DNA of 64,000 nt from Takakia lepidozioides (GCA_030704615.1 CM060734.1:56870042-56934041), one strand, 5' to 3'. Shown: positions 1 to 12,718, counted from the first letter of the stretch. Notes: a model not told the origin generated them from the sequence alone. Made by a program: numbers and translations.

Positions 1-1060
1 TTGGGATGACACTGCATATTTCCTACACCTCATTGTCTTGGGACATAGAAGTTGGAGGCTGGGGAGGCTCAATTTCCGATACGTCCTCCTACAAGGAATC
101 AAAAAGCTCCACTACAGTGCTAGAGGTCCAACTCTTGTTTGACCTTAATGTCACGGAAGTCCTGCAGTACAACAGAAGTTGCAGTTCCCGACGTAACAAT
201 GGAGCCAGTGGATTGTTGTCGCGGAGCCCCGAGCACCCGGTATCTTCCCGCATCAACTCTCCACTCACATCTTCCTGCAAAATCAAGTGGACACTGGAAA
301 AGGGTACTGTTGACATTCCCGCCTTCCCCATATATCTCTTTCTCCACAACGAGAGAGCCAAGGTCCAGTTTAAATTTGGTCGCAAGGACATGCTCCTTAA
401 CAATTACAAAACCAATATCATCCGGAGACAACGCAAAGGGAAGTGTTTCGCCGAGGGAGAAGAATATTGGGCCAGGGACGAAGCCATGACTGGCCCTCGA
501 AGCACACGGAAGATCTAACACAGAATGCGACCGTGTGTCGATCAATTTTTCGGATCATAATTTAGAATAGCACATTTTATGTACAATACTATATATTTTA
601 TGAAGTTTAGTACGAAATCATAGTAAGAAATCATAAATAAAATGGAATTCTAGCAATGGCAGAGGCGGAGGACCAGATGAAGGACAACTCTTTGATTCCG
701 GGATTGACAGACCATGTGACACTAGAATGCGTAGCACGGGTGCCTCGTTCTTATTAATTACCGTTGAAAGGTGGTCGTAAGAAATGGCAGAATGCGCTAG
801 TGGTGGTTGATGACAAAGTCTGCAACGACATCTTTGAGACTCGCAAACGGGTAGGGATCAAGAAGGAATGGGTTTACATGCTGGTTGGGCCTGCATATAA
901 TGTACAAACTCTCATAAATGCACGGAAGTGGTGGACGTTTGATTCCATTAGTACGCGTTGGCGTTGTCTGCCAGACTATCATGTGGATTATACCTTTGAA
1001 GTTTCTGACAAGGAGTCGGCAGTTACAGGAACTCAACTTTTGGTTTGTGGATAGTACCCT
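1..1060. other. Uncharacterised region with two unassigned ORFs
   Basis: Two open frames stand out: 120-545 on the minus strand (141 codons) and 764-1054 on the plus strand (96 codons, rich in Lys and Trp). I recognise no domain in either, and the first is overlapped by a similar-sized frame on the plus strand, so coding is not established. They could be retroelement fragments of the kind that fill the rest of this flank. No function is proposed. Confidence 0.2.
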
Positions 1061-2880
1061 AGAGGCTACATGGTATGGAGGTATGATTTAGAACTCAACG
1101 AATAGTCTTCAACGCCAAGAATGATTCAAGATTGATGTCTTTTTGACTCAGCAAATGTGGGACGTCTATTTGTACTGGAAGTCTCACCAATAGACGACTC
1201 TCAAAACAATCAAACGCTACAACTCGCTACTTCAAGCATGGGAACCTCTCCCCGATCTCAACATAGCACGGGAAAGGGAGCTAATGGGAAAACAAGGATA
1301 AATGTGAACCACTGGATATTGGTTGATCAAGGGTAGCGATCCCCACTTCCCAAACGGATGAATGACATGGATGAGGAGCAACATTTTAAAACAGCTCATG
1401 TATCAATGTAAGTACTTAAGTTGGTCATGTCCCTAGATGGATGGAAGTTATAGATGGATGAAAATTATGAGGAAGAATGAAAATGGATGAAATCAGCGGA
1501 CGGATGAGAGAGCACAGGCTGGATGAATTTATAGGATGGATGCAAAAGGGATGACATTACTAGGATGGATGAAATCAGAAGTATTCAAGTTTGCTTGACC
1601 AACAAGCTTCCCATTAAATTTAATGATTAATTCTTAATTTTTCTATTGGCCCAACAGAAGCATAAAATGAGGCTTGGGGGAGTGGGAAGCAAGTAGTATC
1701 AATCAAGAGAGTACCAGTGAGTGACTAGCACGATGTAGAGAGCACGGTAGAGGACAACCGTTAGAGTTGGAGAGCACAAAGATGGAGAGAGAATCAGTAG
1801 TAGTGAGCGATGGACTCAAAGTTACAATTATTTTGTTCCAGATTTGCAATCGTATCTAGTTCTTTCCACTTTGTAATTGAGTAAAGTGATGACTTGATCT
1901 GATCAACCCTCAAGTGTAACGCTAATCTAGACAAAGGCTGGTAGGACGTCCAGTTCTTGTTTTGCTTTTCAAGTCCTTGGCTTTAGGATTCTGCTCGTAT
2001 TTTGGCAAAATAGATCTGCTCTAGTGGGGTCTTATTGACCTATTTCCATGCTAGTTCTTTCTGATAGCAGAGAATAAGGATAATTCTCCCAATAAAACCT
2101 GACATTAGTGTAATCAGAGCCTTGTATCCATAGAAATTAATTATTGAAATCAGTTTTTCTTACAATGGCACACAATTGCAGATGTTGGGGACTGGTCATT
2201 TTTCATGTAGGAAAGGGTTCTCATTTCTTTTATACAAAATCGATCTGCTTTAGAATATGTTCTTGGAAGCTTTCTATGCTAGTTCTTGTTGATAGTAGAG
2301 AATAAGGCTAATACTTCCAATAGGACCTAAGATTAGCCAAATCGCAGCCAGGGATCATAAAATAAGAAGTTTTGAAGGTAGTTGTTCTTAAACTGGAGCA
2401 AACAAAAGTCTAAGGTGTAGAATTATGTTTGGCTGATACGATTTGATCTATTTAATTCTGCTAGTAAGATATCTGAGTGAATTCTTCTTTGAGTCATAAA
2501 ATTAAGATTACTACAACACTAGAAGTTTTTAGTTCTAGCAATTATTTTTTGGGTTAAGAGATATTAATTTCAAAAGTAGGCAATATATGCTAGCAGAATT
2601 TGGGACGGTCATATCCATGGCACTGATTCTGCAAAGACATATACGTTTGAATGATTTGAGCTAAACCCTTTTTATGGACCTTGATTCACAAACTAATTCC
2701 AAGATCTTGTTGAGTAAATCTTAGGCTAGAGCTTCTGTTTTACAGCAAGTGACTTGAAGAACCTAGTAGGGACTTAGGATTTTTGAAAACAGGGAATTCT
2801 AACTGCCAGGCCATGTTAAAGAGTGAGATTTGACTATTGTGTTTAAATAACTAAAATGAACCCTCTTATAACAACATCTA

Positions 2881-2947
2881 GATTAGTTTGATGGTTAGTT
2901 TGGTAGTTTACACTTCCGGGGTTGGGGGTTCAATTCCTGTCGGCCGC
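2881..2947 (+). other. tRNA-like or SINE-like B-box patch 1
   Basis: A pol III B-box-like motif GGTTCAATTCC sits at 2927-2937, preceded by a loosely A-box-like stretch and followed by TGTCGGCCGC. The T-arm-like hairpin is visible, but no matching acceptor stem lies upstream, so this is not a functional tRNA. It could be a tRNA pseudogene or the head of a SINE. Confidence 0.25.
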
Positions 2948-3032
2948 GATTTATTTAATTTTGCTTATCTGTTCAAAATATTTGTAATAGCCCTATAAGT
3001 ACTTAGATAGGCAAATTGGCTTTGAATATAAC

Positions 3033-3103
3033 TTGAGGGACTTATTGGTTAGAGGTTTCGCTCGCACATTCGAGGTTGGGGTTTCAAATCCCAATAGTCG
3101 CCA
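3033..3103 (+). other. tRNA-like or SINE-like B-box patch 2
   Basis: A second B-box-like motif, GGTTTCAAATCC at about 3080-3091, is followed by CCAATAGTCGCCA. The 5' stretch GACTTATTGG pairs, with one bulge, with CCAATAGTC at the 3' end, resembling an acceptor stem closed by CCA. It lies about 150 bp from patch 1 in the same orientation. Cloverleaf arms are not convincing, so I call it tRNA-derived at most. Confidence 0.25.
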
Positions 3104-4099
3104 CACTGTTTCCCTATAGTTGGTTTTGATTTTGGCTATATTAATATTGTTTGTTAGGCTGATCTTTTCCTTAGGATGATCTAATTGATTATATATTTTT
3201 GACTCACCTAAATTATTGGGTACTAGTAAAAACTAAATAAATAAATATCTTTATCTTTTAAACATATATATAAAATTATTCAAAAATAATAATAATAAAG
3301 TTGGTTAATTGAAATTAATTTATTGTTGTTTACTGAATAATTAATATTTACACTATAATATCTCTCCTTTAAAATAACCATAACCGTTTATACCGAGGGT
3401 AATTATACATTCGCATTACTTATTTCTGGACTATTGTTTTTGTAAATACGTCAATGAGTTAGTACTAACTTTTGGTTACAAATTACAAACGCAAACACTT
3501 ATAACATAGAAAATTTATAAATCCACACTAGCAGCACCCTTGGAGCTAGGCGGCGCCTTCGGGACCTAACATGGCTTGGTCTAACACAAACCCTAAATTA
3601 AGTATGCGATTGTTAATGGGGTCTATTAATGGTTGACACCGTGCACTCCCTGAAAGGTCCCTGAAATTGCATGATTTTGGAGGTAGTGTTCTCCCCGGAA
3701 TACTCGGTCAATTCACATCTACTAACGAGGAAAAGAAGCTCAAGGACGTCATCTATATCCCAACCCACTAGAATGGTTGAGTCGCAATGTTTTTCATCTA
3801 TGTCCCAACCCACTAAAATGTTTGAGCCAAAACCTATTTGAAAAGCTGACAGACCGTTAAAGAGTCTTTCAGAAACAGTTGTCAAAACAGTTCTAAAATA
3901 AGTTGTTAAGCAGTTATGTGTATGTACTGATACACGTGAAAAGTCGGCGGGGACAAAAAAACTGGCATTCTATGCCTTCAAAATTTGTTGAGGCACATGG
4001 AACCCGACAATGCATTGAGTGAAGGGTTGCAGGAACAACGGCGGACAACCAATGAAAACCTGGTAAAATCTAGTGCACTTACTCATCAATCCGGGAAGA

Positions 4100-4618
4100 A
4101 TATATGGCCATAGCTACATATGCAAAGACGGCGGCCAGTGCCGATATGTCACATATGGCGTTGCGATGTGGACACGTATGCGGTGAACACATGTATGCAT
4201 AACCGCCGAGAGGGAGGCTGGGGCTGGTACTCATCGCACGACGTCTCGCACCCCAACATATCGACGTTTTTCAAGCTGGAGAGCAGCAGGAGAGTGAGTT
4301 TCCAGCGAGAGAGTGGAAGGCGTGGAGGCAGTCTATTTTTACATCAGCGAGAGAGAGGAAGAAGGCGAGAGAGAGAATGAAAGATCACAAGCTGAACATG
4401 ACCATGAAGGACATTGCAAAGGAGTACGCTGCCCTGCTCCGTAGGAAACGATGCCTAAGGGCAAGGCACTTGTGGAGGAGGTGGCGACCCCGAAGAAGAA
4501 GAAGAAGACCGCGCAGACAGGGAAGAAGGTGCCTGCAGCAAAGGCATCTGGGAGTGCTGCACCCAAAGGACCTTAGGTAAATCTCCTCCTTCGCTCTTTC
4601 TATGCATTGTACATGGCA
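4100..4618. other. GAGA-rich and low-complexity segment without recognised gene
   Basis: Short Arg/Lys-rich frames exist on both strands (4120-4380 plus, 4377-4580 plus, 4385-4690 minus), but their composition simply reflects purine-rich DNA (AGAGAG and AAGAAGAAG runs). I see no domain or splice pattern that supports a gene. Confidence 0.35.
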
Positions 4619-4620
4619 TG

Positions 4621-4651
4621 GAAAATGCGTGCGGTGACGCACGCAATTTTC
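4621..4651. repeat. GTGCG hairpin, copy 1
   Basis: Left arm GAAAATGCGTGCG (4621-4633), loop GTGA, right arm CGCACGCAATTTTC (4638-4651). The arms pair perfectly except for one bulged A. The core (TGCGTGCG/CGCACGCA) recurs in the two larger hairpins downstream. Confidence 0.8.
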
Positions 4652-4753
4652 ATACACACTTTTCTTCTCCATTTCTGCTTCAACAACCACTGCAAGAAGG
4701 CACAGATGCAGGGACCATACAGGTACTCAGTTACCTGTATTCACCTGGAAACA

Positions 4754-4880
4754 GAGATCCAGAGATGAGAAATGACATTGAGAGAATCCCCAGAAATTAC
4801 GTGCGCCCCCAAAAATTGCGTGCGTTGACGCACACAATTTCTGGGGGTTCTCTCAATGCCATTTCTCATCTCTGGGTCTC
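4754..4880. repeat. Large inverted repeat, GTGCG family, copy 2
   Basis: Two arms of about 52 bases (4754-4805 and 4829-4880) are near-perfect reverse complements, running from GAGATCC/GGGTCTC inward to GTGCG/CGCAC. The spacer of about 23 bases holds a nested hairpin (AAATTGCGTGCG / CGCACACAATTT). This is a fold-back or MITE-like structure. I see no clear target-site duplication. Confidence 0.8.
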
Positions 4881-5060
4881 TTTTACCCTTATCTATGAAG
4901 GACGAGAAATGATGTGTGTTTAGTGGTAGTACCCCCACACAGAGAAGAGAATGAGCACTAAGAGAACCCCCATAAATTCTCTAGGTCATAGTTCTTCATT
5001 ATCCATTCAGGCAAAGAGAAGGGATTTGTTTGTAGTGATAGATACTGTACAATCGGAAAA

Positions 5061-5139
5061 GAGGACCAGTGGGGGAACCCCCAGAAATTGCGTACGTCAA
5101 CGCACGCAATTTTTGGGTGTTCTCCCACTGCTCATCCTC
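5061..5139. repeat. Inverted repeat, GTGCG family, copy 3
   Basis: An imperfect palindrome with arms at 5061-5096 and 5101-5139 has the same core (AAATTGCGTACG / CGCACGCAATTT) and the same flanking motif (AACCCCCAGAAATT) as the 4754-4880 copy. An unpaired half-copy lies near 4950-4985. Confidence 0.75.
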
Positions 5140-5179
5140 ATCTTTGTTTCACAGTTTTGCCTGTTTCTCCCTTGAATGA

Positions 5180-7700
5180 CCTGATAAGTGTTAGTATAGA
5201 TTAGTTTTCCATGTCTGATATGTACCTTAGGCTGTAGCAACAATTAATGGTTTGGAAAGAAGCTACATAGAAAGTTCTGAAACAGGGCCAAACAATATTG
5301 TTAATTAATTCCAATTTGTCCCAGAGACCTTTAAAACTACTGCAGATGCAAATAAATACACATGATACAACATACCAGACAGTTACTCCTCGACATCAGA
5401 GTGACTATAAATGGTTGAGGTATCAGGTACTGATGCCCCTGTTGTTCATATAGTCAATTTCAAACCAGCCCCTGGCATACTTTACCAGCATTGAAAAAAC
5501 CATACAGGGGTCTTGGTTATGCAAATATATCCAGGTGGTTTGGCATCAAAATCTGCATTAGATGCTAAGCCATGAAAGGGGTTTTTTTATAAAAAAAAAC
5601 AATGGTACCCAAAGAGTTGCAGTACAAATACTTATGCAGCACTGATATGAATCATATCAGTATTGATATGTATTATATCAGAAAAAAAAATCACCTTCAT
5701 ACTACCTGGGTACATCAAAGAGTACCATAACCACTCATGCTAGTGTCATTCTGCATCAGTATATGGTATCATATGTGAACATGGGGGCAGAATACACAAA
5801 GGTGTAGACATTGATGTGTGTGTCTGACGAGCCCTGGTCGTGCACGGCCAGGGTGATGGCATACTAGCATATGGGGTCGTGGCAAGTTGCGGTGTAGGTT
5901 GGGCTCAACGAACCGCCTACCCAGCTGCGGTAAGTGCAGGGGTCCGTGGCAGCTATGGATGGATCTAAACAGTCTAACTTCCTACTGGCAAAGCAAAGCT
6001 TAACAACTCCATTTCACAGGGCGATTTGCGTTTCCTAGTCCTACGTTTTGTTTATGGGTTTTCTACGTCTTTAATCGTAATTGCCTTCCAAGTCTTTGTT
6101 TATTACTACTTCCTACATGCCTGGACTCCCAACACGCTTATAGCCGGGACGAACCTTCAAATCCCTTCACAAAATGAATCCCGAGCCTAGGGAGACGGGG
6201 ATCATCCATCTCCCGCCCAATGCCCCCCCCCCCCTAAATCCCGAGGTGGATTAGTTTCCTACCTCTTAGGAAGGGACCGGATCCGCTTTCCCAAGTCAGT
6301 TTCCCGTGCTTAGAGCGATCCAAGTTTCAACCTCAATGGTCAGTCCATCGGGTAAATGATAACAATTCAAACCTCTATGTAATTCCCGAGATCTAATAAA
6401 ACAATGGCCGTTCCTTGGCCCAAGGCCTCCCCAGCGGCCGGGTACTTCACTTCAAATATCCTCGGCGGAAGGGGGCGACACCTTTCTTAGAACTTCCGTT
6501 TTTAAGTTAAGGGGGTCCAGATAAAACCCCTTATTAAAGGCGAATTGCCCTGCGGAATAATAAAGAACAAATCATTAAAACCGTCTTACAAATGCATGAA
6601 ATTTGTAGAAATAGAGAATCATCGTAGGATTCTGGAGCTAACTAAATTACCCTCAAGGTACCAATGGAACGCCCTTTATGTCGGGAGCATTGGGGAACCG
6701 CTCTCCACTTGGGAGCGCCCCTAAATTCCTATACCAAACCAATCAATAACGCATTAGCAACTTAAACAATCACCGGGCCGGGATGAATGAAATCTGCCGC
6801 CCATCAGTTTCTCATCTAATCGTCACCATGTTGTGTAAACAATGATTAAACATTCAGTGGGTCCCAGGGTCCATTCCCTGTGCCTCTTCCATCTACTTCC
6901 AATATAATCTAATTAATTTATGCAAGCAACCAGCCTAGAATGAAGTTGGAACATGTCATCTTCTACTTTGTGAAACCCCTACCAGGAATTATCTCCTCCT
7001 TGTCTCTGGGCTCTCTCTCTCTCTCTGCCTCTGGCATCCACCTGTGAGCCGTGCTTTCACAAGCCCCGAAATACATATCAAACTGATGGCCTCAATGGGG
7101 CCTATCCAATGGTTCCAACCATTTCTTATCATTTGCTAAAACACGCCTTCATTCCCATGCCACATGCAAGAAAAACACCATGAATAGTGCACAAAAAATC
7201 AAAGGCATAGGAGAAAACCCCCCTTAAAATACCCGTACCAAGGACCAACAGTCCCTGGCGGGGTCCGTCGTAATATCTAGCGGTTAAAACCGAGACCCTG
7301 CGGCCAGCGTTACGTGGCGCGGCGTGACTGGCCCGCCGCCGGTGCGGGTCCAATGGGTAATAGCAAGCTCCGTCGTCTCTACCGCTCATGTCATACCTAC
7401 GCGGGCCCAGCTATGGCGCCTGGTGCTGCCACGCAGTGTACCAGCAACCCGTACTTTGCTCAAGGGGTCAACTCCTCCCACGGGGGGAAGGCTGCACCAC
7501 CCATGTTAGATGCGCCTTTCCATGGCGATTCTAGGCAACCTCCTTGGTTGACCTCCAGCCTAGAGGCGCCGACACTTTAGTGTTGGGCTCTGCCTTTTTT
7601 GGCAGCTCTCTACAAAATAGCTTGACCACTTATAAAGCTAGTTAGCACTGCCTCCCATGGTCCTCTATGGCCAGGGGGCTTATGAACATAGATATAAACT
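5180..7700. other. Long segment without recognised gene
   Basis: From about 5800 the base composition becomes GC-richer than the AT-rich flank. The block starts near a palindrome (CCCTGGTCGTGCACGGCCAGG, about 5831-5851, centred on GTGCAC), includes a C-run near 6226-6234 and a (CT)n tract at about 7011-7027, and continues to about 7600. No frame over 90 codons is convincing and I found no rRNA or protein similarity. It may be a non-coding LTR or non-autonomous retroelement. Confidence 0.3.
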
Positions 7701-9780
7701 TAATAATATGGAAATTTTGGTGATAGCTTCGCCGTCTCATGCAATATGGCCGTTGCCACTAAGCTAGAAAGGGAAATTTGACAAGAGCTTCGCCACTTCA
7801 TGCAAGCTCGCCCTCTCCTTAAACATAATAATGGACATCTACCATCACTTCCATGACGTAATTGGGTTAGATTCCTAAGGCCCTGTCTCCTAGGGCTTCA
7901 AACCTGTGCTCTTCACACATGCACATAGAGATGCACACACATCCTCTTTGAAAGAGGGTTAGTTTTTATAGATTTCTAGCAAACAATGCTATAAGGTCTC
8001 TTTTTGGGACAAGCTTGAACAACAAATGAAACAAATGAATTCAAAGGTCAAGATAATATGGTAAGTCACCTTCTGAAACAAATGGTTCTTGGGATGTACT
8101 AAATCGCTCGGTAGAATGGTACTCAAATCTGGTCCTCCTCCGGCACTCCTACTCGTCCTCAAGTCTCCCACTTCATGGAGCGCTTCCTCTACTTCTTGCC
8201 TCAAATGGCCAGAAGGCCTTGAGCTAGGACTATTCTGCTCTCACTATGCTTGCTTCTACTACTAAAGAGCCACAAGCTCAACTCTCTAGGATCTAGCTCC
8301 CTCAAGCTCAAAACTAACTAGACAAACAAGAGGCCAAAACAAAGAAATGAGACTAGATGAAGAACAAGAGGAGCCTGCTCTTCTTTTGTTGTGTTTTTGG
8401 GGCCTCTTAAACTAGTGAAGGATAGTCTTAAACCATTATTTCCTACATGAATCTATAATTTAAAAACAATAGAACACCATAAAATAATAATCATGGATGG
8501 AAAACCTTGGTGTTAATGATAAATCTGGTTTTTCATCCATCCAATGGATGACCAATTGGCGCTAGGTTGTCTTCTCATCCCTCCAGCTTGCAGGTCGAAT
8601 TTCAAATTTTCATCCATTGGATGAACTAGAATTCCATTTAATCGCCTTTCGCAACTACCTCCGGCTTGATAATTTGATGCCATCTGTCATCACCTCCAAA
8701 AATCCCTAAACTTATTGAAAAATTATAATTAGATGCCCCGTAGCTGCCCGTAAAATCTCAAGGGAATCAGGGAAGAATAGCCACACCTTTGGTTGGTTTC
8801 CATGGTTTCGCCATATAGGCAGTCTACCGCTTCCTGGCAGTAAAAATACCGGTGGTGCCCCCAGGGGGTCTTTGGCCCTACCACTGGGTCACAGATCATC
8901 TGGAGTTTCCTCCTACACACTTTGCATTGCTGAGGAGTTCAAAACTTCGTCGGGAAGCTCCTTCACCCGTCATTTGCTCCGATGCAGCACTTGCTTTGTC
9001 GCGATATTTCATCGCTTTACAGATTGTTTCCTCCAATTGCCAAGACTCCTCGCTGCGTGCTCCTACTGGACTTGAAAGGCAGGAGAATAGAGAGATCGCA
9101 ATCCGAGACTGGAATAGTCGTCATGTATTGTTTCGAACAGATGCATGTTGTCGTTACTGGTACCAAATTGGCAGCCTAACTCGCTGTCGATGCAGCTCCC
9201 TACGGTTATTTTGACTCCAGAGCTCCTCCATGGTTGTCTCAGACATAATCTAAATTCCTACGTGCTTTACCAGCGATTCCCAAATAACTCGCAAACTACC
9301 CTGCTTTGGCAGTACAATGCCTAAACTGTCTGCCTTAAGATAAAAAACGATCTGAAAAGAAATTTGTACCAATATATGCATCTACAGTGTCCCACACACA
9401 GTATAACTTTAATTGTCAAAAGCAAAACTTTGGTCTTATGCAGTCACTGTTTTGGTAGTGATTAACTAAGTCTTAAGGCCCTATATTGTTCAAAAGTAGA
9501 GAAATCCAGAATTCCCTGTGGAACGATACATACAAGAAACCTGCATGGGTAGATGGTCAACTGGAAGCCGCAGCAGCAGCGGCACAATTGATAAAATCAG
9601 GCACTGCTAATTAAGGCACCTTCTTCAACACATTTCACCATGTTTTCCTCTCTTATCAGAATCGGCCCTAAATTTTCATGTTGAATTCTGCAAGTTAGCT
9701 ATTGAGTGAATCTAATTTGGAGTAACATTGACATGAAACTGCCAATGTGACAAAGATATGCATTGAACTCATTGGTAACG
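7700..9780. other. Intergenic, no recognised gene
   Basis: Only short frames without recognisable domains are present. The longest (8852-9214 plus, 120 codons) has overlapping frames of similar length and no homology that I recognise. Imperfect ATCCATCCA motifs recur around 8470-8640. Confidence 0.35.
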
Positions 9781-9784
9781 GGAT

Positions 9785-10810
9785 ATTGGGATAACTCTTG
9801 GCCATGTGCCATCCTCAAAGCTGAAATTGTACTAGTTGTCATTCTGAACACTGCCCTGGTGGACATGTATGCCAAATGTGGGTGCAGCAAGCCTGATGCG
9901 AAGGGAGAGTTCGACAACATGGCTAAATGAGATGTGGTGTTGTGGAGTGCCATGATTGCAAGGTATGTGTAGCATGGGTGTGGGATTAAGGCTTTGGAAA
10001 CCTAAGAGCAAATGATGTGGGAAAGGATGAAGGCAGACCAGGTCATGTTCATCTGTGTTTGTAATATGCATATGCGAGCGTAGAAGCCCTAGGAAGGGGC
10101 CAAGAGGTTCATGGTGACATCATCAAAGCTGGAATTGTACCTGATGTCATTCTGAACATTCCCCTGGTGTACATGTATGTCAAATGCGAGCATGGTAGCC
10201 CTGGAAAGGACGCAAAGGTCCATGGTGACATCGTCAAAGCTGGAATTGTACCTCTAGATGTCTCTAAACACTGCCTTGGTGGATATATATGTCAAATGCA
10301 AGCCTGGCAGCCCTGAAAAAAGGTGCAGAGGTCCATGGTAATATTGTCAAAGCTGGTATTATATCTGATGTGATTCTGAATGTTGTCGTAGTGGACATGT
10401 ATGCCAAGTTTGGGTACAACTACAAAGATACAAATGACATGCAGTTTGATAATATGGCTGAATGAGATGTGGTATTAGCCTAGTCCATAATTGCACTTAA
10501 CTACAGTAGGCAATGAGTGAAGACGGGGTTCGTGGTGACATCGTCCAAACTGGAATTGAACTGATGTTGTTCTGAAATATGCCCTTGTGGTGAGGGCGTG
10601 CAAAGCAGGAGGTATTGTTCAGAATCACATCTTGTCCAATTCCACCTTTGGTGATGCAACCATGTACCTCTTTGCATGTGCTTTCCAGGGCTGCCAGGCT
10701 TATACACGCACTGCAAATGCACACAAACATGATGTGGTCGAGCTTCACCCCTTCCCCCATCATTTGTTTTCAGGTCTCCAAAGCCTCATTGATGAAGGTC
10801 AACGAAGGTA
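9785..10810 (+). pseudogene. Decayed PPR (pentatricopeptide repeat) gene fragment
   Basis: Reading the plus strand in shifting frames gives typical plant PLS-class PPR signatures: ALVDMYAKCG near 9855, FDNMAK followed by DVVLWSAMIA near 9915-9960, and EVHGDIIKAGI-like plus DVILN-like strings near 10110-10160. The EVHG...KAGI...DVILN block recurs about every 110-120 bases (near 10110, 10220 and 10330), which looks like internal duplication rather than the normal 35-residue spacing. At 10580-10800 the same signature reads on the minus strand (KEVHGCITKGG, DVILNNT), so one unit is inverted. In-frame stops occur throughout. In plants such proteins bind organelle RNA; this copy cannot be functional. 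Confidence 0.7.
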
Positions 10811-11133
10811 AACAAGAACATTTCAATCTGCCCAACGAACCTGCCCGAAAAAATAAATTTTAGAGTTTGAAATTGAATAAATGATCACATTCAAAAAAGC
10901 GAAAAGCACCTTATATAAGGACAGAAGAGCAACCTTCGTTTTACTTAGGTCCAACAAATGTATATATTTTTCACCAGCATCATTGGACATTTCCGTACCA
11001 TACGATAATCCAACCTAGAGATTAAAACGGCTAAAAAACATGCATAATTCTTACATTCGTGCATAATTCTTCCACGTTAGAAGTTCATATCTCATGTTAG
11101 TTTTTTTTTGTTTTTTTTTGTTTTTTTTTCCCC

Positions 11134-11330
11134 AACATCCATTTATTTCATTTTTACCTTTATGTTCTCCTGCTCAGCCTCCACCTTCGGCAGCCAAAGG
11201 TGCATGTCAGTACAATGTTGGTTTTATTTTATTTTTAGTTTTTTTAACATCCATTTATTTCGTTTTTACCTTTATGTTCTCCCGCTCAGCCTCTACCTTC
11301 GGCAGCCAAAGGTGGCATGTCAGTACAATC
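11134..11330. repeat. 112-bp-offset tandem duplication
   Basis: The stretch 11134-11217 (starting AACATCCATTTATTT and ending CAGTACAAT) recurs at 11246-11330 with a few substitutions and one inserted G. A T-run tract (11101-11130) precedes copy 1. No coding role is evident. Confidence 0.85.
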
Positions 11331-11509
11331 CCGTGTCATTTTTCATTATTGTTTCTCACAAATCCAAGCATACAATTAAGGGCAGCTCGAGAAAAAATAT
11401 TATATTGTCATGTGGCCGCCGTTTGCGCATCCATGTCACACGGATGGCTGATGACTGATGGCTGATAGCTGATAGAATAGCAAACCCCTCGACATAAGCA
11501 TGTGCCCAG

Positions 11510-12033
<524 letters not shown>

Positions 12034-12265
12034 TGACAATGGTGGAGTTAATAAGTGATCCAAGGTCTAGCTAGTGGGAGCTCAACGCCATGGATACTCA
12101 AATTGAAGATCATGGATTGCAGGAAGGTGAGTTATGATGGGCCTACTTTTGAACCCGGCCTCTTGATCTATTGACTTTAGATACTGGGACATGTGCGATT
12201 GAAGCCCAAACGATGATCTTATTGAGATGGATATTTGTCAGCTGTCCGGTATTAGAGGGATCTAA

Positions 12266-12285
12266 TCACCAGCTAGGGGGGCGAT
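12266..12285 (+). promoter_or_regulatory. Polypurine tract of gypsy 3' end
   Basis: The purine-rich motif CTAGGGGGGCGAT lies immediately before TGTGGCAC, the start of the LTR. The identical motif, preceded by CCAG, occurs in the 57.8-kb element (57821-57840, minus strand) just before its TGTG. In LTR elements this tract primes plus-strand DNA synthesis. Confidence 0.75.
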
Positions 12286-12718
12286 TGTGGCACAACTTTC
12301 TAGGATTGTGTGCTTAGAATGTATGGTGGACAACGATGTATGTTGTGGCACGATGCTTAGGTACACGACAGCTGTCATGGTTTTAGTCACGGTTAACTAG
12401 AATTACCTACTTCTAGTTAACTAGGACATTTTGGATATTTATATTTGTATTTTGTGTGTTGGGACTTCATTTGGTCTCATATGCCAAGTGAGGTATCAAG
12501 CCTCACTTGGAACATGGGGATGGGTTTTCCCCTTGTGAGGGTTGAAGGGGGCTCATCTTTTTGTAGTTGAGCCTCCATGAGCCTCTCTCACCTCCATAAC
12601 TCTAGGTATTGAGAGGGAGTGTGTTGAGGGCTTTGTAGGGTGGATTCCCTTAGCAAGGGTGCCCTTGGCTTCACTTAGTTTATTTGATTGAGTGGATTCA
12701 TGAGTGGAGTGTTTCCAT
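12286..12718 (+). mobile_element. LTR (433 bp) of the PHD-gypsy fragment
   Basis: It begins TGTGGCACAAC right after the polypurine tract and runs to the start of a second copy at 12719. It encodes nothing. The boundary at 12718 is inferred from the repeat of its first 84 bases. The expected terminal CA is seen only as CCAT, one base off, so the right end is approximate. Confidence 0.65.

Larger units (their letters stand above)
1061..4100. other. AT-rich intergenic sequence with GGATGAA-type simple repeats
   Basis: No gene is recognisable. Bases about 1435-1585 carry many irregular copies of a GGATG/GATGAA motif. From about 2600 to 3500 the sequence is strongly AT-rich and holds only short frames. 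Two tRNA-like patches inside it are listed separately. A weak minus-strand frame at 3613-3885 contains an internally repeated stretch (VGWDID twice) but resembles nothing I know. Confidence 0.4.

Noticed and set aside
6-518. 170-codon plus-strand ORF at the window start
   Set aside because: It overlaps a 141-codon minus-strand frame, and neither has a recognisable domain or codon pattern that decides between them.
2881-3103. Functional tRNA genes
   Set aside because: B-box-like motifs are present but no full cloverleaf or convincing acceptor/anticodon arms could be drawn.
11094-11465. Phe-rich ORFs of about 120 codons
   Set aside because: They span a T-tract and a tandem duplication; two frames are open simply because of base composition.
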